Positions 27,562 to 36,725 of a DNA stretch of 53,794 bases are shown piece after piece. How positions within the stretch are numbered: the stretch's first letter is position 1; every line of letters begins with the position of its first letter. The stretch spans positions 1-53,794 of the forward strand of contig CALDYJ010000059.1 of assembly GCA_937941095.1 (NCBI GenBank). The letters are read 5' to 3'. Position numbers and translations under genes: made by a program. This stretch comes from an uncultured Saprospiraceae bacterium (GTDB taxonomy: Bacteria; Bacteroidota; Bacteroidia; Chitinophagales; Saprospiraceae). The notes under the pieces were generated by a model that was given only the letters and a program-made list of their open reading frames with translations, was not told the DNA's origin and did not search any database.

Positions 27562-28170
27562 ATGAATTCCATTTTCAACATAAGCATTACTTGGGCAGTT
27601 GCATTGGAGTTTATTGCCATGCTCTCAGGTATTGCCTGTGTATACCTACAAACTAAAGAAAAAATTCAAGCTTGGTTTTTTGGAATCATAAGTGTAGGCA
27701 TATTAATTGTTCTATTTTATAACAACAAGCTTTATTCTGATTTTATACTCCATATATTTTTATTGATACTTAATATTTACGGTTGGTGGATTTGGTCCAA
27801 TAAAAAGAAGACAGTAGATGCTAAGGCACCCATTTTACTTTTTAAAAATACAGATTGGATTTTATGGAGTCTTATAATTATAGGCATAAGTCCAATTTGG
27901 GGATATCTGATGAATACTTTTTTTAATGCTTCACTTGCTTACTTAGATGCTTTCACAACGGTGGGGAGTCTTGTTGCTCAATATTTATTAGCAAAAAAAT
28001 ATTTAGAAAACTGGTTAATTTGGATCATCGTTGATGTAGTAGCTATTGGAGTCTACACCTACAAAGAACTATATTTTGTTGCTTTTCTATTTTTTGTTTA
28101 TTTAATACTCTGTACTTTGGGTTGGTACAAGTGGAAGAAAGCGCTTAATAAAACACCTTCTCCCATTTAA
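27562..28170 (+). CDS. pnuC: Nicotinamide riboside transporter PnuC
   Basis: Inner-membrane transporter of 202 residues that takes up nicotinamide riboside for NAD synthesis. About seven hydrophobic segments are visible. Family elements include the NIYGWWIW motif (about 72-79), the DAFTTVGSLVAQYLLAKKY stretch, ENWLIWIIVDV, and the C-terminal LGWYKWKK. It lies 12 bases after the PNP-like frame and is probably cotranscribed with it. It is convergent with the MuiA-like gene, with 8 bases between the stop codons. No nadR-type kinase is nearby, so the route of the imported nucleoside is open. A thiamine-type (PnuT) specificity cannot be excluded from sequence alone. Confidence 0.9.
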   Translation: MNSIFNISITWAVALEFIAMLSGIACVYLQTKEKIQAWFFGIISVGILIVLFYNNKLYSDFILHIFLLILNIYGWWIWSNKKKTVDAKAPILLFKNTDWILWSLIIIGISPIWGYLMNTFFNASLAYLDAFTTVGSLVAQYLLAKKYLENWLIWIIVDVVAIGVYTYKELYFVAFLFFVYLILCTLGWYKWKKALNKTPSPI

Positions 28171-28178
28171 TCCTTTTG

Positions 28179-30110
28179 CTACTCTAAGAATACTTTTTTA
28201 TGCTTAGGGTATTTGACTGAATATTTAAATTCTACTTCTTCTTTTTGACCTCCTGGTATTTCAAGCTCCCAAGTGATGATTCCTGATTCTTCATCCAGCT
28301 TAGCTTTTTCATAGGCTATTTTGTTTACCTCAATTTGAGTTTCAGTTGATACAGGAAACTGATCATCGATTATTATTTTTATTGGAACTTTCTTTTTGTT
28401 TCTAACATTTATATTCCATCCTCTGTAATCTGTTCTTTTTATAGCCAACATTTTCTTTTTATTAAACTCTTTATTTTTTTCTCGTTCTATCACTATGTTT
28501 TGGTCTCTGCCTAATGAAATGCTTAAGGTGTCTTCAACTGCGGTGGCATCTAGATATGTTGTACCAAGATAGGTGCCTTCATAAAACAAATTGGCCTGGC
28601 CTGATAATAAATTATAAGACTCCCATCCACTTACATTAGCTGTTAAAAAGGCAGAAACGTCTAGTTTTGGTGCACAATAATATTCATAATCTGCAGGCAA
28701 AGAATACTCTTCTAATTTAACACTGTAAGCCTTGCCATCTTTTTTGATCGTATAAGCTTGCTTTATTTTAAACTCAACTGAAATTGCCTTTTCTACTGTA
28801 GAAACTCTTTCTTCTTCAACTACATCGTCTTCACTTTTAAATTTATCTTTTCTTATTTTCCTTCTTTTACTAATTCCAGCAATGCTTTGTGAAGACACTG
28901 TTACCTCACTCAATTCAATTCCTTCCGAATCCATTACAATGTCTATGTATGGAGCACTGATCACCCTTTTTACATTTCGATACCCAACATAAGAAATTTC
29001 AATTTCACGTGCACCGTTCGGTACATTTATAGAGTAAAAGCCATCTATGTCTGTGGTGGTCCCTTGATTAGTACCTGGCAAGACTACATTAGCAAACAAA
29101 ACTGGTTCTCCAGTTTCATCTACCACTCTACCTTTTACCTGTCTGACAGAAGGATTATAATTTCCACTTATTCTTACACCATCAATATAATAAGGTTTAC
29201 TATTCATTCTAGCTCCAACCAGGCGCTGATTAAACCTCAACAACCATGGTTCTATGTTTGGGCTGTCACCAGTTTGATAAGGCAAACCCGTAGACAAGGT
29301 AAGCATGACATCATTCCAATCTTCTCCAGATTTTTGATAAACATTTGCTTTATAATTTAGCAAAATCGGTGACTGGATGTTTTTCACCCTAATGTCATAG
29401 TCTGCTCCCCAACCTGCATTTGCAATCAAGTAATTCAGTTCAAATTCTAATGCCCCATTTCGTTTAGCATCGATCTTTACTGTCACTTCATTAAATCGCT
29501 TTTCTTGAAAGGAAGCATTAATTTCATTTAGCTGTTTAACCAAATCCTTAATCTCCTCATTCAAAGCGGCTAAGTCTTGATTCAATTCCAACTTTTCCAT
29601 CCTTAAAGCCTTCATCCGCTCTCTATATATTTTTGCCACTTTTTCTAATTCGACGGCTGATACACCTGTATTAGAACCGCCAATGCTAGAATTAGCTTTT
29701 AACAGTTTTTCTTCTTCATCAAGCACGGCAATTAAATTTTTCAACTTTTTGACTTCAAATTCTAGTGCTTTTTTATTCTTTTCCCAAGCTTTAATTTGAA
29801 CAGTCTTTTCTTCCTTATTGAAATAATCAATTCTGTGTCTAACAGAAAGAATGGAGACCCCTTCTGGAGCTTTACATTGCAGGCTATTCTTTTCCAGTTC
29901 TGGCGAAACATTGATGAATTTTAATTCAGAAATTCCTAAAGGGATATTAACCGTAGATTTACGAAACACTTGAGCACCTTGACTAAAAACAATCGCCTTG
30001 TATACTTTTGACTTAATTTGTTGAAGATCATTTTCTATAGGAGGGTTTGCTTTTGTTGATCCGCAAACTAACAGCAAGATTGAAACAATTGTTAGGATTA
30101 TATTTTTCAT
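28179..30110 (-). CDS. MuiA-family (DUF4139) envelope protein with an inserted carboxypeptidase-like domain
   Basis: Protein of 643 residues. The ATG at 30110 is preferred because it starts a signal peptide (MKNIILTIVSILLLVCGSTK) and shortens an otherwise odd N-terminus. Domains: DUF4140 (about 33-110), a coiled coil (about 112-200) and DUF4139 (from about 215, with NAGWGADYDIRV and SGEDWNDVMLTLSTG). Inside DUF4139, at about 324-405, sits a carboxypeptidase regulatory-like domain (KGRVVDETGEPV to EISYVGYRNV), the kind found at the front of TonB-dependent receptors. The family is known from a mucoidy inhibitor, but its mechanism is not established. It is divergent from the TonB-dependent receptor gene, whose own N-terminal domain is of the same type. 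Confidence 0.85.
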   Translation of the reverse strand: MKNIILTIVSILLLVCGSTKANPPIENDLQQIKSKVYKAIVFSQGAQVFRKSTVNIPLGISELKFINVSPELEKNSLQCKAPEGVSILSVRHRIDYFNKEEKTVQIKAWEKNKKALEFEVKKLKNLIAVLDEEEKLLKANSSIGGSNTGVSAVELEKVAKIYRERMKALRMEKLELNQDLAALNEEIKDLVKQLNEINASFQEKRFNEVTVKIDAKRNGALEFELNYLIANAGWGADYDIRVKNIQSPILLNYKANVYQKSGEDWNDVMLTLSTGLPYQTGDSPNIEPWLLRFNQRLVGARMNSKPYYIDGVRISGNYNPSVRQVKGRVVDETGEPVLFANVVLPGTNQGTTTDIDGFYSINVPNGAREIEISYVGYRNVKRVISAPYIDIVMDSEGIELSEVTVSSQSIAGISKRRKIRKDKFKSEDDVVEEERVSTVEKAISVEFKIKQAYTIKKDGKAYSVKLEEYSLPADYEYYCAPKLDVSAFLTANVSGWESYNLLSGQANLFYEGTYLGTTYLDATAVEDTLSISLGRDQNIVIEREKNKEFNKKKMLAIKRTDYRGWNINVRNKKKVPIKIIIDDQFPVSTETQIEVNKIAYEKAKLDEESGIITWELEIPGGQKEEVEFKYSVKYPKHKKVFLE

Positions 30111-30284
30111 ATTGACTATTTTATAAACTAGATGCCGAATAATTATGAATTGCATAAAACCATTTACTTTTTGATAATTTTTTGCATTTTTATCAATATG
30201 CGTTTTATTTATATGTGTTTATCTTTCTTTGTATTTTATATGCCCGGTTATATTCCCATAACATTGTATTAAAATATTTTACTT

Positions 30285-32651
30285 ATGAAAAATCAATTAT
30301 TTTTTTTAGTCAGCATGCTGTTTTTTAGCCAGTTACTTTGGGGCCAAAACCAAGAAACATCTGTTCAAAACATTAAGGGCATTGTAATAGACAAAGACAG
30401 TAAACAACCTTTAATAGGTGCAACCTTGCAAGTATTAGGCTTAGAACAAATGATTGGTACCGTAACTGATTTTGATGGAAGCTATATCCTAGAAAATGTA
30501 CCATTAGGTAGAAATACCATTGAATGCAGTTATGTCGGTTATGGTACTTTCCAAAGCGAATCCTTTATTTTAAATTCAGCAAAAGAAAAAGTAATCGATA
30601 TTGAACTGGTTGAATCTGGCATAACCACAGAAGAGGTCGTAGTAAAAGCATATAAAAAAGGAAACGATGCCGTAAATGATCTTTCCATCTTAAGCACTAG
30701 ATCTTTCTCGGTAGAAGAAACTCAAAGATACGCAGCTAGTGCCAATGACCCTGGGAGAATGGTTCAAGCTTTTCCGGGTGTTCAACCGTCAAGAGATAGC
30801 AGGAGCGATATTGTCATCAGAGGAAATTCTTCTGTAGGTATTTTATGGCGCTTAGAAGGAATAGATATTCCAAACCCAAATCACTTTGCAAGAAGAGGAT
30901 CTTCAGGTGGAGGGATTACCATTTTTAGTACGAGTATGCTAGGAAAATCAGATTTTTCAACTGGTGCTTTCCCAGCAGAATACGGCAATGCCTTTTCAGG
31001 TGTCTTTGATATGAAATTTAGAAAAGGAAATCGGGAAAACAAAGAATATACTTTCAAAGCTGGACTTCTAGGTTTAGACTTTTCTACAGAAGGTCCAATA
31101 AAAAAAGGTAAAAGTTCTTATTTAGTAAACTATCGTTATTCAACTTTAGGGATTTTAAATGCTATGGGCATCCATCTTGTTAGCCCTAGAGTAGATAATA
31201 CTTTTCAAGACCTTTCTTTTAAACTTGATTTTGCCTCAGAAAACAATAAATCTTTTTTTGGTGTATGGGGAATTGGAGGCTTAAGTAAAGAGGTCAAATC
31301 AGCTGTAGAAGACTTAAGTGAATGGAAATCTTATAGCGATCAAACAGGTTATGAATTTACGACAAACATGGGAGCAGCTGGCCTAAATCACACCTACCTT
31401 TTAAATGATAAATCTTACATCAAAACAACTCTTGCTGTAATGGGGCAAGACATTTTTTATGCCGATGACACAGCTTCAGTAGAGCAAGTGTTGACAGTGA
31501 CCAATACAGAAGATTTTAAAAACAGCAGAATATCATTGTCCTCAAAGTATTCAACAAAAATGAATACGCACTTAACATTCAAATCTGGAATTTATTTGAG
31601 CCAACTGAACTACAATTTGAAACATGAATTAAACCTTTTTAATGTTGATCTACTTTATGAAAAAGGAAGCACATATTTAATCCAGCCTTTTGCTCAATTC
31701 AATTATCGTCCTAATACGAAGTGGACCATAAACTTAGGAGTGCATGCAATGCACTTGGCACTCAACAACACTTATAACATAGAGCCTCGATTAGGAATCC
31801 AAAATAAACTTAACGACAACAACACTTTAAGCTTTGCTTATGGATTGCACAGTAGAATCCTCCCTTTAGGTTCTTACTTTAGTAAATTTACAGACATCGA
31901 AGGAAATGTGGTCGCAGATAATAAAGACTTGGAATTAATAAAGTCTCACCATTTTGTATTAGGCTACGACCTTAAACTAAACAACAATTTGAAATTTCAT
32001 GCGGAGGCCTACTACCAATATTTATATGATGTTCCCGCAGATTTTTATGGTTCTGGTAACTTTTGGATGTTAAATGAAGTCCAAGGTTACTCTTATCGTC
32101 CTTTGGCTAGCACAGGATTAGGAAGCAACATAGGTTTAGATCTTTCCTTAGAAAAGTACTTTGAAAGTGCTACTTATTTTTTACTAAACGCTTCAATCTT
32201 TGATTCAAAATTTCAAATCAACAAAAATGCTAAGCAGTTTAACACTCAATACAATAGTAATTATTCTGCTTCTTTCATGGGTGGAAAAGAGTGGGCCATT
32301 GGAGAATCATCGGTTTTACAAACAGGGCTTAAGTTAATCTTTAATGGAGGATTACGGATTACACCATTACTAGACGAATCAAATCAACCAATTAATCAAT
32401 ACGATCCTCCTGAAGATCATAGTCGAGCTTTTGAAGAACAGATTCCTGCTTATTTCAGACCAGACTTGAGGATTGCTTACCGCAAAAACAAACAAAAATA
32501 TGCATGGTCATTAGCCTTAGATGTACAAAACTTTATTGGCAAAGAAAACATTGATGGGTTAAACAGAGAATACGATCCAGATCTTAAAGAATGGGTTTAT
32601 CGAAAGCAATCTGGATTGGTACCAGTCTTAAGTTATCAGATAGATTTTTAA
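30285..32651 (+). CDS. TonB-dependent outer-membrane receptor
   Basis: Outer-membrane receptor of 788 residues for energy-driven uptake. It has a signal peptide (cut near LLWGQ, 21), a carboxypeptidase regulatory-like domain (about 28-110, KGIVIDKDSKQPLIGATL), a plug domain (about 125-240, PGVQPSRDSRSDIVIRGNSS) and a beta barrel ending in the terminal phenylalanine (YQIDF). The substrate is unknown; no SusD partner follows, so a SusC-type glycan pair is unlikely. A long perfect hairpin follows the stop codon. The gene is divergent from the MuiA-like gene across a 174-bp AT-rich spacer in which no full promoter was recognised. Confidence 0.92.
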   Translation: MKNQLFFLVSMLFFSQLLWGQNQETSVQNIKGIVIDKDSKQPLIGATLQVLGLEQMIGTVTDFDGSYILENVPLGRNTIECSYVGYGTFQSESFILNSAKEKVIDIELVESGITTEEVVVKAYKKGNDAVNDLSILSTRSFSVEETQRYAASANDPGRMVQAFPGVQPSRDSRSDIVIRGNSSVGILWRLEGIDIPNPNHFARRGSSGGGITIFSTSMLGKSDFSTGAFPAEYGNAFSGVFDMKFRKGNRENKEYTFKAGLLGLDFSTEGPIKKGKSSYLVNYRYSTLGILNAMGIHLVSPRVDNTFQDLSFKLDFASENNKSFFGVWGIGGLSKEVKSAVEDLSEWKSYSDQTGYEFTTNMGAAGLNHTYLLNDKSYIKTTLAVMGQDIFYADDTASVEQVLTVTNTEDFKNSRISLSSKYSTKMNTHLTFKSGIYLSQLNYNLKHELNLFNVDLLYEKGSTYLIQPFAQFNYRPNTKWTINLGVHAMHLALNNTYNIEPRLGIQNKLNDNNTLSFAYGLHSRILPLGSYFSKFTDIEGNVVADNKDLELIKSHHFVLGYDLKLNNNLKFHAEAYYQYLYDVPADFYGSGNFWMLNEVQGYSYRPLASTGLGSNIGLDLSLEKYFESATYFLLNASIFDSKFQINKNAKQFNTQYNSNYSASFMGGKEWAIGESSVLQTGLKLIFNGGLRITPLLDESNQPINQYDPPEDHSRAFEEQIPAYFRPDLRIAYRKNKQKYAWSLALDVQNFIGKENIDGLNREYDPDLKEWVYRKQSGLVPVLSYQIDF

Positions 32652-32659
32652 CTGATAAT

Positions 32660-32705
32660 TTTTCACCATCTACCGAAACCTAAAGGTTTCGGTAGATGGT
32701 GAAAA
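32660..32705. terminator. Long perfect hairpin after the TonB-dependent receptor
   Basis: Perfect 21-bp inverted repeat: 32660-32680 pairs with 32685-32705 around the loop TAAA, starting 9 bases after the receptor stop codon. The stem is far longer than needed. The T tract after it (CCTTTTATT) is weak, so termination may rely on the stem's outer A/T pairs, or it may protect the 3' end of the mRNA. Confidence 0.7.
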
Positions 32706-32731
32706 CCTTTTATTACATTTAAATTAGAATT

Positions 32732-33298
32732 ATGAAAAAACTAAAACTACTCCTACTCGCTAGTGCCTTCTTCTCATTGCAACAATGTGCAATATTCACG
32801 CATTCAATAGATAAATCCGAACTAAATCTTTCTAAGAGATACGAATTAGAAGGCAAATACGAAATTCTCCCTTTAGAAAGAATAGATCCCTTACCCGTAC
32901 ATTACGATGCAAAAAATTTATTGCATTTATCGGAAAACAAGTGCTTCAGTAAAAGGACCAAACTAAATGAATCCACACAATCTTATGCTGAGATAAAATT
33001 CATAAACCCCAAACAATTGAAACTTCAAATATTTGAAGAAGAAAACTTAATTTATGAAAAAGTTTATCAGGCAAAAATGATCAGAAAAGGTTATTTAAAA
33101 CTTGGGAGACAATTGAGAATTCTAGGCATTCCTTACATCATGGGTACGCATTCTTTGAGCCAAACTAGGATAAGCTTAGACAAAGAGCACAATTTGATAT
33201 GGAATGTAAGTCAATTTCATGGAGGAGGAGCTTTCATCATTGTATTTCTAAATTGGTCTGATGTGGAGCAGCATTTTGTTTTCAGAAAAATAAATTAA
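32732..33298 (+). CDS. Predicted lipoprotein of unknown function
   Basis: Protein of 188 residues with a lipoprotein signal (MKKLKLLLLASAFFSLQQC, lipidated Cys19). The mature part is mixed alpha/beta, with no motif I recognise. A conserved-looking core is LGRQLRILGIPYIMGTHS, and the C-terminus (GGGAFIIVFLNW) is hydrophobic. It lies between two long hairpins, 80 bases after the TonB-dependent receptor, so it may be a separate transcript or receive partial read-through. An outer-membrane lipoprotein is the best guess for location. Confidence 0.75.
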   Translation: MKKLKLLLLASAFFSLQQCAIFTHSIDKSELNLSKRYELEGKYEILPLERIDPLPVHYDAKNLLHLSENKCFSKRTKLNESTQSYAEIKFINPKQLKLQIFEEENLIYEKVYQAKMIRKGYLKLGRQLRILGIPYIMGTHSLSQTRISLDKEHNLIWNVSQFHGGGAFIIVFLNWSDVEQHFVFRKIN

Positions 33299-33343
33299 AC
33301 TCCACCCTAATAAGCTTTGAGCTTATTAGGGTGGAGTTTAATT
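33293..33343. terminator. Perfect 24-bp bidirectional terminator between convergent genes
   Basis: 33293-33316 pairs without mismatch with 33320-33343 around the 3-base loop TTG. The left arm contains the stop codon of the lipoprotein gene (33296-33298), and the right arm ends one base before the last codon of the DUF1501 gene. It serves both convergent genes, although neither side has a long T tract. Confidence 0.8.
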
Positions 33344-33344
33344 G

Positions 33345-34898
33345 TTACATCTTCACGACACGTTTAGTCTTCTGCGCAGTTTTACTTTGTATCCTTACAA
33401 AGTAAACGCCAGAAGAAAGTTCGTGACCTGCCAAACTAATTTTATGCGTTCCTTCAGAAAATTTTTGATCTGACAAGACTTTTACCTCCGCCCCTAGGCT
33501 ATCAAAAATACTGATACGCAACCACTCCCCTTTCGAAGTAAAGTTTATATGCAAATAATTTTCAAATGGATTTGGTGAAGTGCTCAAATCAAAAACATCA
33601 ATAGCTGGATGCTCTAAAGAAGTAGGTGAACAATTTCTGATTATTGGCAAATGTTGAAATTCAAAAAACAATAAATTCTCAACAGTACTCCTTTCCAAAC
33701 CAAACCAATCCATCATAATCGTACCATAAGCAGACCTAAAATCAAACTGCATAGGTACTCCTTCAAAATCATCGACCTCCGTATCAATTTCTACATTATC
33801 TCCATGTATAATTGGATTGATGCATTCTCCAAAAAACATCATCGGAGCTGCAGTTCCATGATCAGTTCCAAAACTACCATTAGAACGAAGCCTCCTTCCA
33901 AACTCAGAATAAGTCATCCCTACAACTCTTTTCTCTAAGTCCATTAATTTAAGATCATCTTGAAAAGCACATATAGCATCAGATAATTCTTGCAATAATG
34001 CTGCATGTTCTCCAACTGTTACATCTCCTTCTTCAACTTGATTTGCATGTGTATCGTAACCTCCTTGCGAAACTACATATATCTTCGTTTTCAAACCACC
34101 TGAAATTAATTTAGCAACTACTTTTAATTTGTCACTTAAACTAGAACCTTCCACATATTTTGTAGACATGTTATTTCCAAGCTCATCAGCTGCTTTAACA
34201 ACTTCACCATATTCATTGGTTTGCTGTATAGCTGTTGCAATAAAATCTAACTTAGTGGCATAACAGGCCGCTGCTTCAGCATTTGATGGAGGAGCATTAA
34301 GTTCTCCCAATCGATCTGGATTAGAGATAGCCATACTAAAATTACCAGAATGCCCTTGACAGGTTTCAGAAGTTATAGTACCAATGGTCATCGCAAATGG
34401 ATCTGGATAATCATCATTTGGATAAGCATCTGGGTAATTTGCATATTTAGAATCTAGGTAACGCCCAATCCAACCTGTAGTTAAAAATTCATTTGAATTT
34501 GAAGCCGTGTGCCAAATGTCAGAAGACCTAAAATGCGACCTGTTTTGATCCGGATATCCAACTCCTTGTAGGATATTTAGTTTTCCTTGATCATAAACCT
34601 CTTTCAAACCTTGCATGGATGGATGCAAACCAACGGTATCTGTTAATCCAATCACTTTATCCTCAGGAATAAAAATGTTATCTCTAATGGCTGCTAACTT
34701 ATCTTGTTGATCTTTTGGAATAATAGTAGCTAATCCATCATTACCTCCACCTAGCTGTATAAGCACCAAAATTTTATCATCTTCTGGATCGATAAAATTT
34801 TCTAGGCTTGACCTTTGCATAGCACTCACAGGTATTCCTGCGATCATAGGAGTCACTGCAATCAATGATCCTTTCTTCAAAAATGATCTTCTCTTCAT
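33345..34898 (-). CDS. DUF1501 protein with T9SS sorting domain
   Basis: Exported protein of 517 residues. The N-terminus MKRRSFLKKGSLIAVTPMIAG looks like a twin-arginine-type signal. The DUF1501 (alkaline-phosphatase-like fold) region runs from about 40 to 430, with LIQLGGGNDGLATIIP near the start and TDHGTAAPMMFFG later. A T9SS type A domain begins near 445 (SPNPFENY) and ends in KTKRVVKM. The biochemical role of DUF1501 is not established. The gene lies 16 bases after the DUF1800 gene, its usual partner, and the two are probably one operon. A signal with RR together with a T9SS domain would imply export of the folded protein twice, which is unusual; the RR may instead belong to a Sec signal. 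Confidence 0.88.
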   Translation of the reverse strand: MKRRSFLKKGSLIAVTPMIAGIPVSAMQRSSLENFIDPEDDKILVLIQLGGGNDGLATIIPKDQQDKLAAIRDNIFIPEDKVIGLTDTVGLHPSMQGLKEVYDQGKLNILQGVGYPDQNRSHFRSSDIWHTASNSNEFLTTGWIGRYLDSKYANYPDAYPNDDYPDPFAMTIGTITSETCQGHSGNFSMAISNPDRLGELNAPPSNAEAAACYATKLDFIATAIQQTNEYGEVVKAADELGNNMSTKYVEGSSLSDKLKVVAKLISGGLKTKIYVVSQGGYDTHANQVEEGDVTVGEHAALLQELSDAICAFQDDLKLMDLEKRVVGMTYSEFGRRLRSNGSFGTDHGTAAPMMFFGECINPIIHGDNVEIDTEVDDFEGVPMQFDFRSAYGTIMMDWFGLERSTVENLLFFEFQHLPIIRNCSPTSLEHPAIDVFDLSTSPNPFENYLHINFTSKGEWLRISIFDSLGAEVKVLSDQKFSEGTHKISLAGHELSSGVYFVRIQSKTAQKTKRVVKM

Positions 34899-34914
34899 TA
34901 TTAAAAATCTTCTA

Positions 34915-36567
34915 TTAAATCAAATAAAATTCTGGCATAGTTAACATTACTTTAAACAATGCTTTTAACTTATTATTTACACCCGTTCTTAACTGTTCAT
35001 CATCAGGTAAGGATAAAAACTCTGTGTATTCTACAGTCCATTCAAAATCTGGTAAGCCCGGAATTAAAACATCCTTTAAGTAAGTAATCTGCTCATCAGA
35101 AAGTGGCTGCGCAAAAATTACTTTGGCAATGTCTTTAATCAATTCATTTGGATCCAAGGTGTTTTCTAAGGTCGCAATGAAAGCGATCAAATCTAAGTTG
35201 TAACGAACACCATTTACATTAAAACCATTTACAAACAAGTCCGATATGGATTTTCTAGAAAGTAAACTAGAAGAGTTTATCCAAGCATCATAAAACTGAG
35301 GTGCTTGATAAAATGCTTTCCACCCCGCTACAGATGGTAAACCAATTGGCTTCATTTCCAAAAGTGTTGCATAGTTTTGCAAGCGTTTCCATAGATCTAA
35401 TTGCTCAAATCTATCCTCTGTTAGCGGAAGCTCCAAAGAATTAATCATCTTATAAATAAAGTCTAATGGATGATTAACCATACAGCCAAGATGCTTTTCG
35501 TCAAAAAAGTATTCACTTTTCAATAATGCCTCCAAGGCTGGTTTTACATTATAGTTTGAGTCGAACAAAATGCTAGCCATCGGTTCTATCACATTTTCTT
35601 CTACCTCATCATCTATCTCCGCCCCAACAAACCAAATGTGTAATTGTCGACATAAGAATCTTGCTGTTTCCTTTTTCTGTAATATAATATCAATCACTTG
35701 CTTATACTCGTCCTCTCCACCATCTTGAATTTCGATCTCGTCAAATCTTGGAGATAACTTCTTAGGTTCCTTGTCGTGTCTATTCTCTATATAAGTAGAA
35801 CCATATGTCCCATCATCAGCTACAAACTGCGCCCAGCCAGTTAAGGCTCTCGCTAATTCTCTAACATCTACTTCTGTATAATTGGTGTAATCTCCTGGTC
35901 CAGCTTCTGGCCCTCTTCCTATGGTAAACAATTCCAACAACTCTCTCGCAAAGTTTTCATTTGGAGAGAATCTTGTATTTTGATTTCCGTTTAGAAATAT
36001 CAACATGCCAGGAGAAATTGTTATTCCTTCTACCAATGTTCTAAAATCCCCAAGTGCATTTTCTCTAATCAAATTTAAAAACTGGTATGCGTATTCATTT
36101 CTACCAATGTTTTGAACAGCAAAATGATTTTGCCAGAAGAGCGTCATTTTTTCTTGAATCGACATTCCATCAATTCCCATGTTTTCATAGATCCATGCAA
36201 GAAGGGATCTCCTTCTTGGTGCATTAAGCTGGGTAGATAAATTTGTAGGTACCGCCCAATTTATCCATGTTTCTCCTTTTTGCGCAAATGGGTCAACAGT
36301 TTCTTCCATATAAATCGGAGGCTCAGGCATCGCCTTCTCTGCTGTCAAATGTGACACAGTCCCATTAAGTCCCATTCCTACTGCTTCATTTATGTTTGCC
36401 ATGGTAGGTCCAAAGGTGGTTCTTCTCAATAGATGTGCTGCTTGAGCAAAACTCCAAGGACCAGTATATGGGCTTAGACTTATAGAAGAAGCATTACTTG
36501 ATCGTTGATTTCCAGGCGATTGCTCTTTTTTTCCTGCAAAAGCTTTTAAAAACTGTCTTTTATTCAT
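34915..36567 (-). CDS. DUF1800 protein
   Basis: Protein of 550 residues that is DUF1800 over most of its length (AAHLLRRTTFGPT at about 44-56, then MTLFWQNHFA and NENFARELLELFTIG). The family is mostly helical and of unknown function. It is found next to DUF1501 across many bacteria, including planctomycetes and Bacteroidota. MNKRQFLKAF resembles the start of a Tat signal, but there is no hydrophobic core after it, so the export route is unclear. It is the first gene of the DUF1800-DUF1501 pair and is divergent from the aldehyde dehydrogenase gene. Confidence 0.9.
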   Translation of the reverse strand: MNKRQFLKAFAGKKEQSPGNQRSSNASSISLSPYTGPWSFAQAAHLLRRTTFGPTMANINEAVGMGLNGTVSHLTAEKAMPEPPIYMEETVDPFAQKGETWINWAVPTNLSTQLNAPRRRSLLAWIYENMGIDGMSIQEKMTLFWQNHFAVQNIGRNEYAYQFLNLIRENALGDFRTLVEGITISPGMLIFLNGNQNTRFSPNENFARELLELFTIGRGPEAGPGDYTNYTEVDVRELARALTGWAQFVADDGTYGSTYIENRHDKEPKKLSPRFDEIEIQDGGEDEYKQVIDIILQKKETARFLCRQLHIWFVGAEIDDEVEENVIEPMASILFDSNYNVKPALEALLKSEYFFDEKHLGCMVNHPLDFIYKMINSLELPLTEDRFEQLDLWKRLQNYATLLEMKPIGLPSVAGWKAFYQAPQFYDAWINSSSLLSRKSISDLFVNGFNVNGVRYNLDLIAFIATLENTLDPNELIKDIAKVIFAQPLSDEQITYLKDVLIPGLPDFEWTVEYTEFLSLPDDEQLRTGVNNKLKALFKVMLTMPEFYLI

Positions 36568-36725
36568 CTAATGATTTTATTCTTGTAAGTAGGACAAATT
36601 AGTTTTCTTAGTGTTTAATTTTATGACTTCTTGGACTACTTTGTGACATCAAAGTTTAATGCATATAATGTAAAATATTAATGCATTGCTCCATAGCTAT
36701 TTTCAAATCTAAACTCAGCCTTAAG

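Noticed and set aside
33345..34898. An alkaline phosphatase or sulfatase
   Set aside because: The fold is related, but the sequence fits DUF1501 and I did not see the phosphatase or sulfatase active-site motif.
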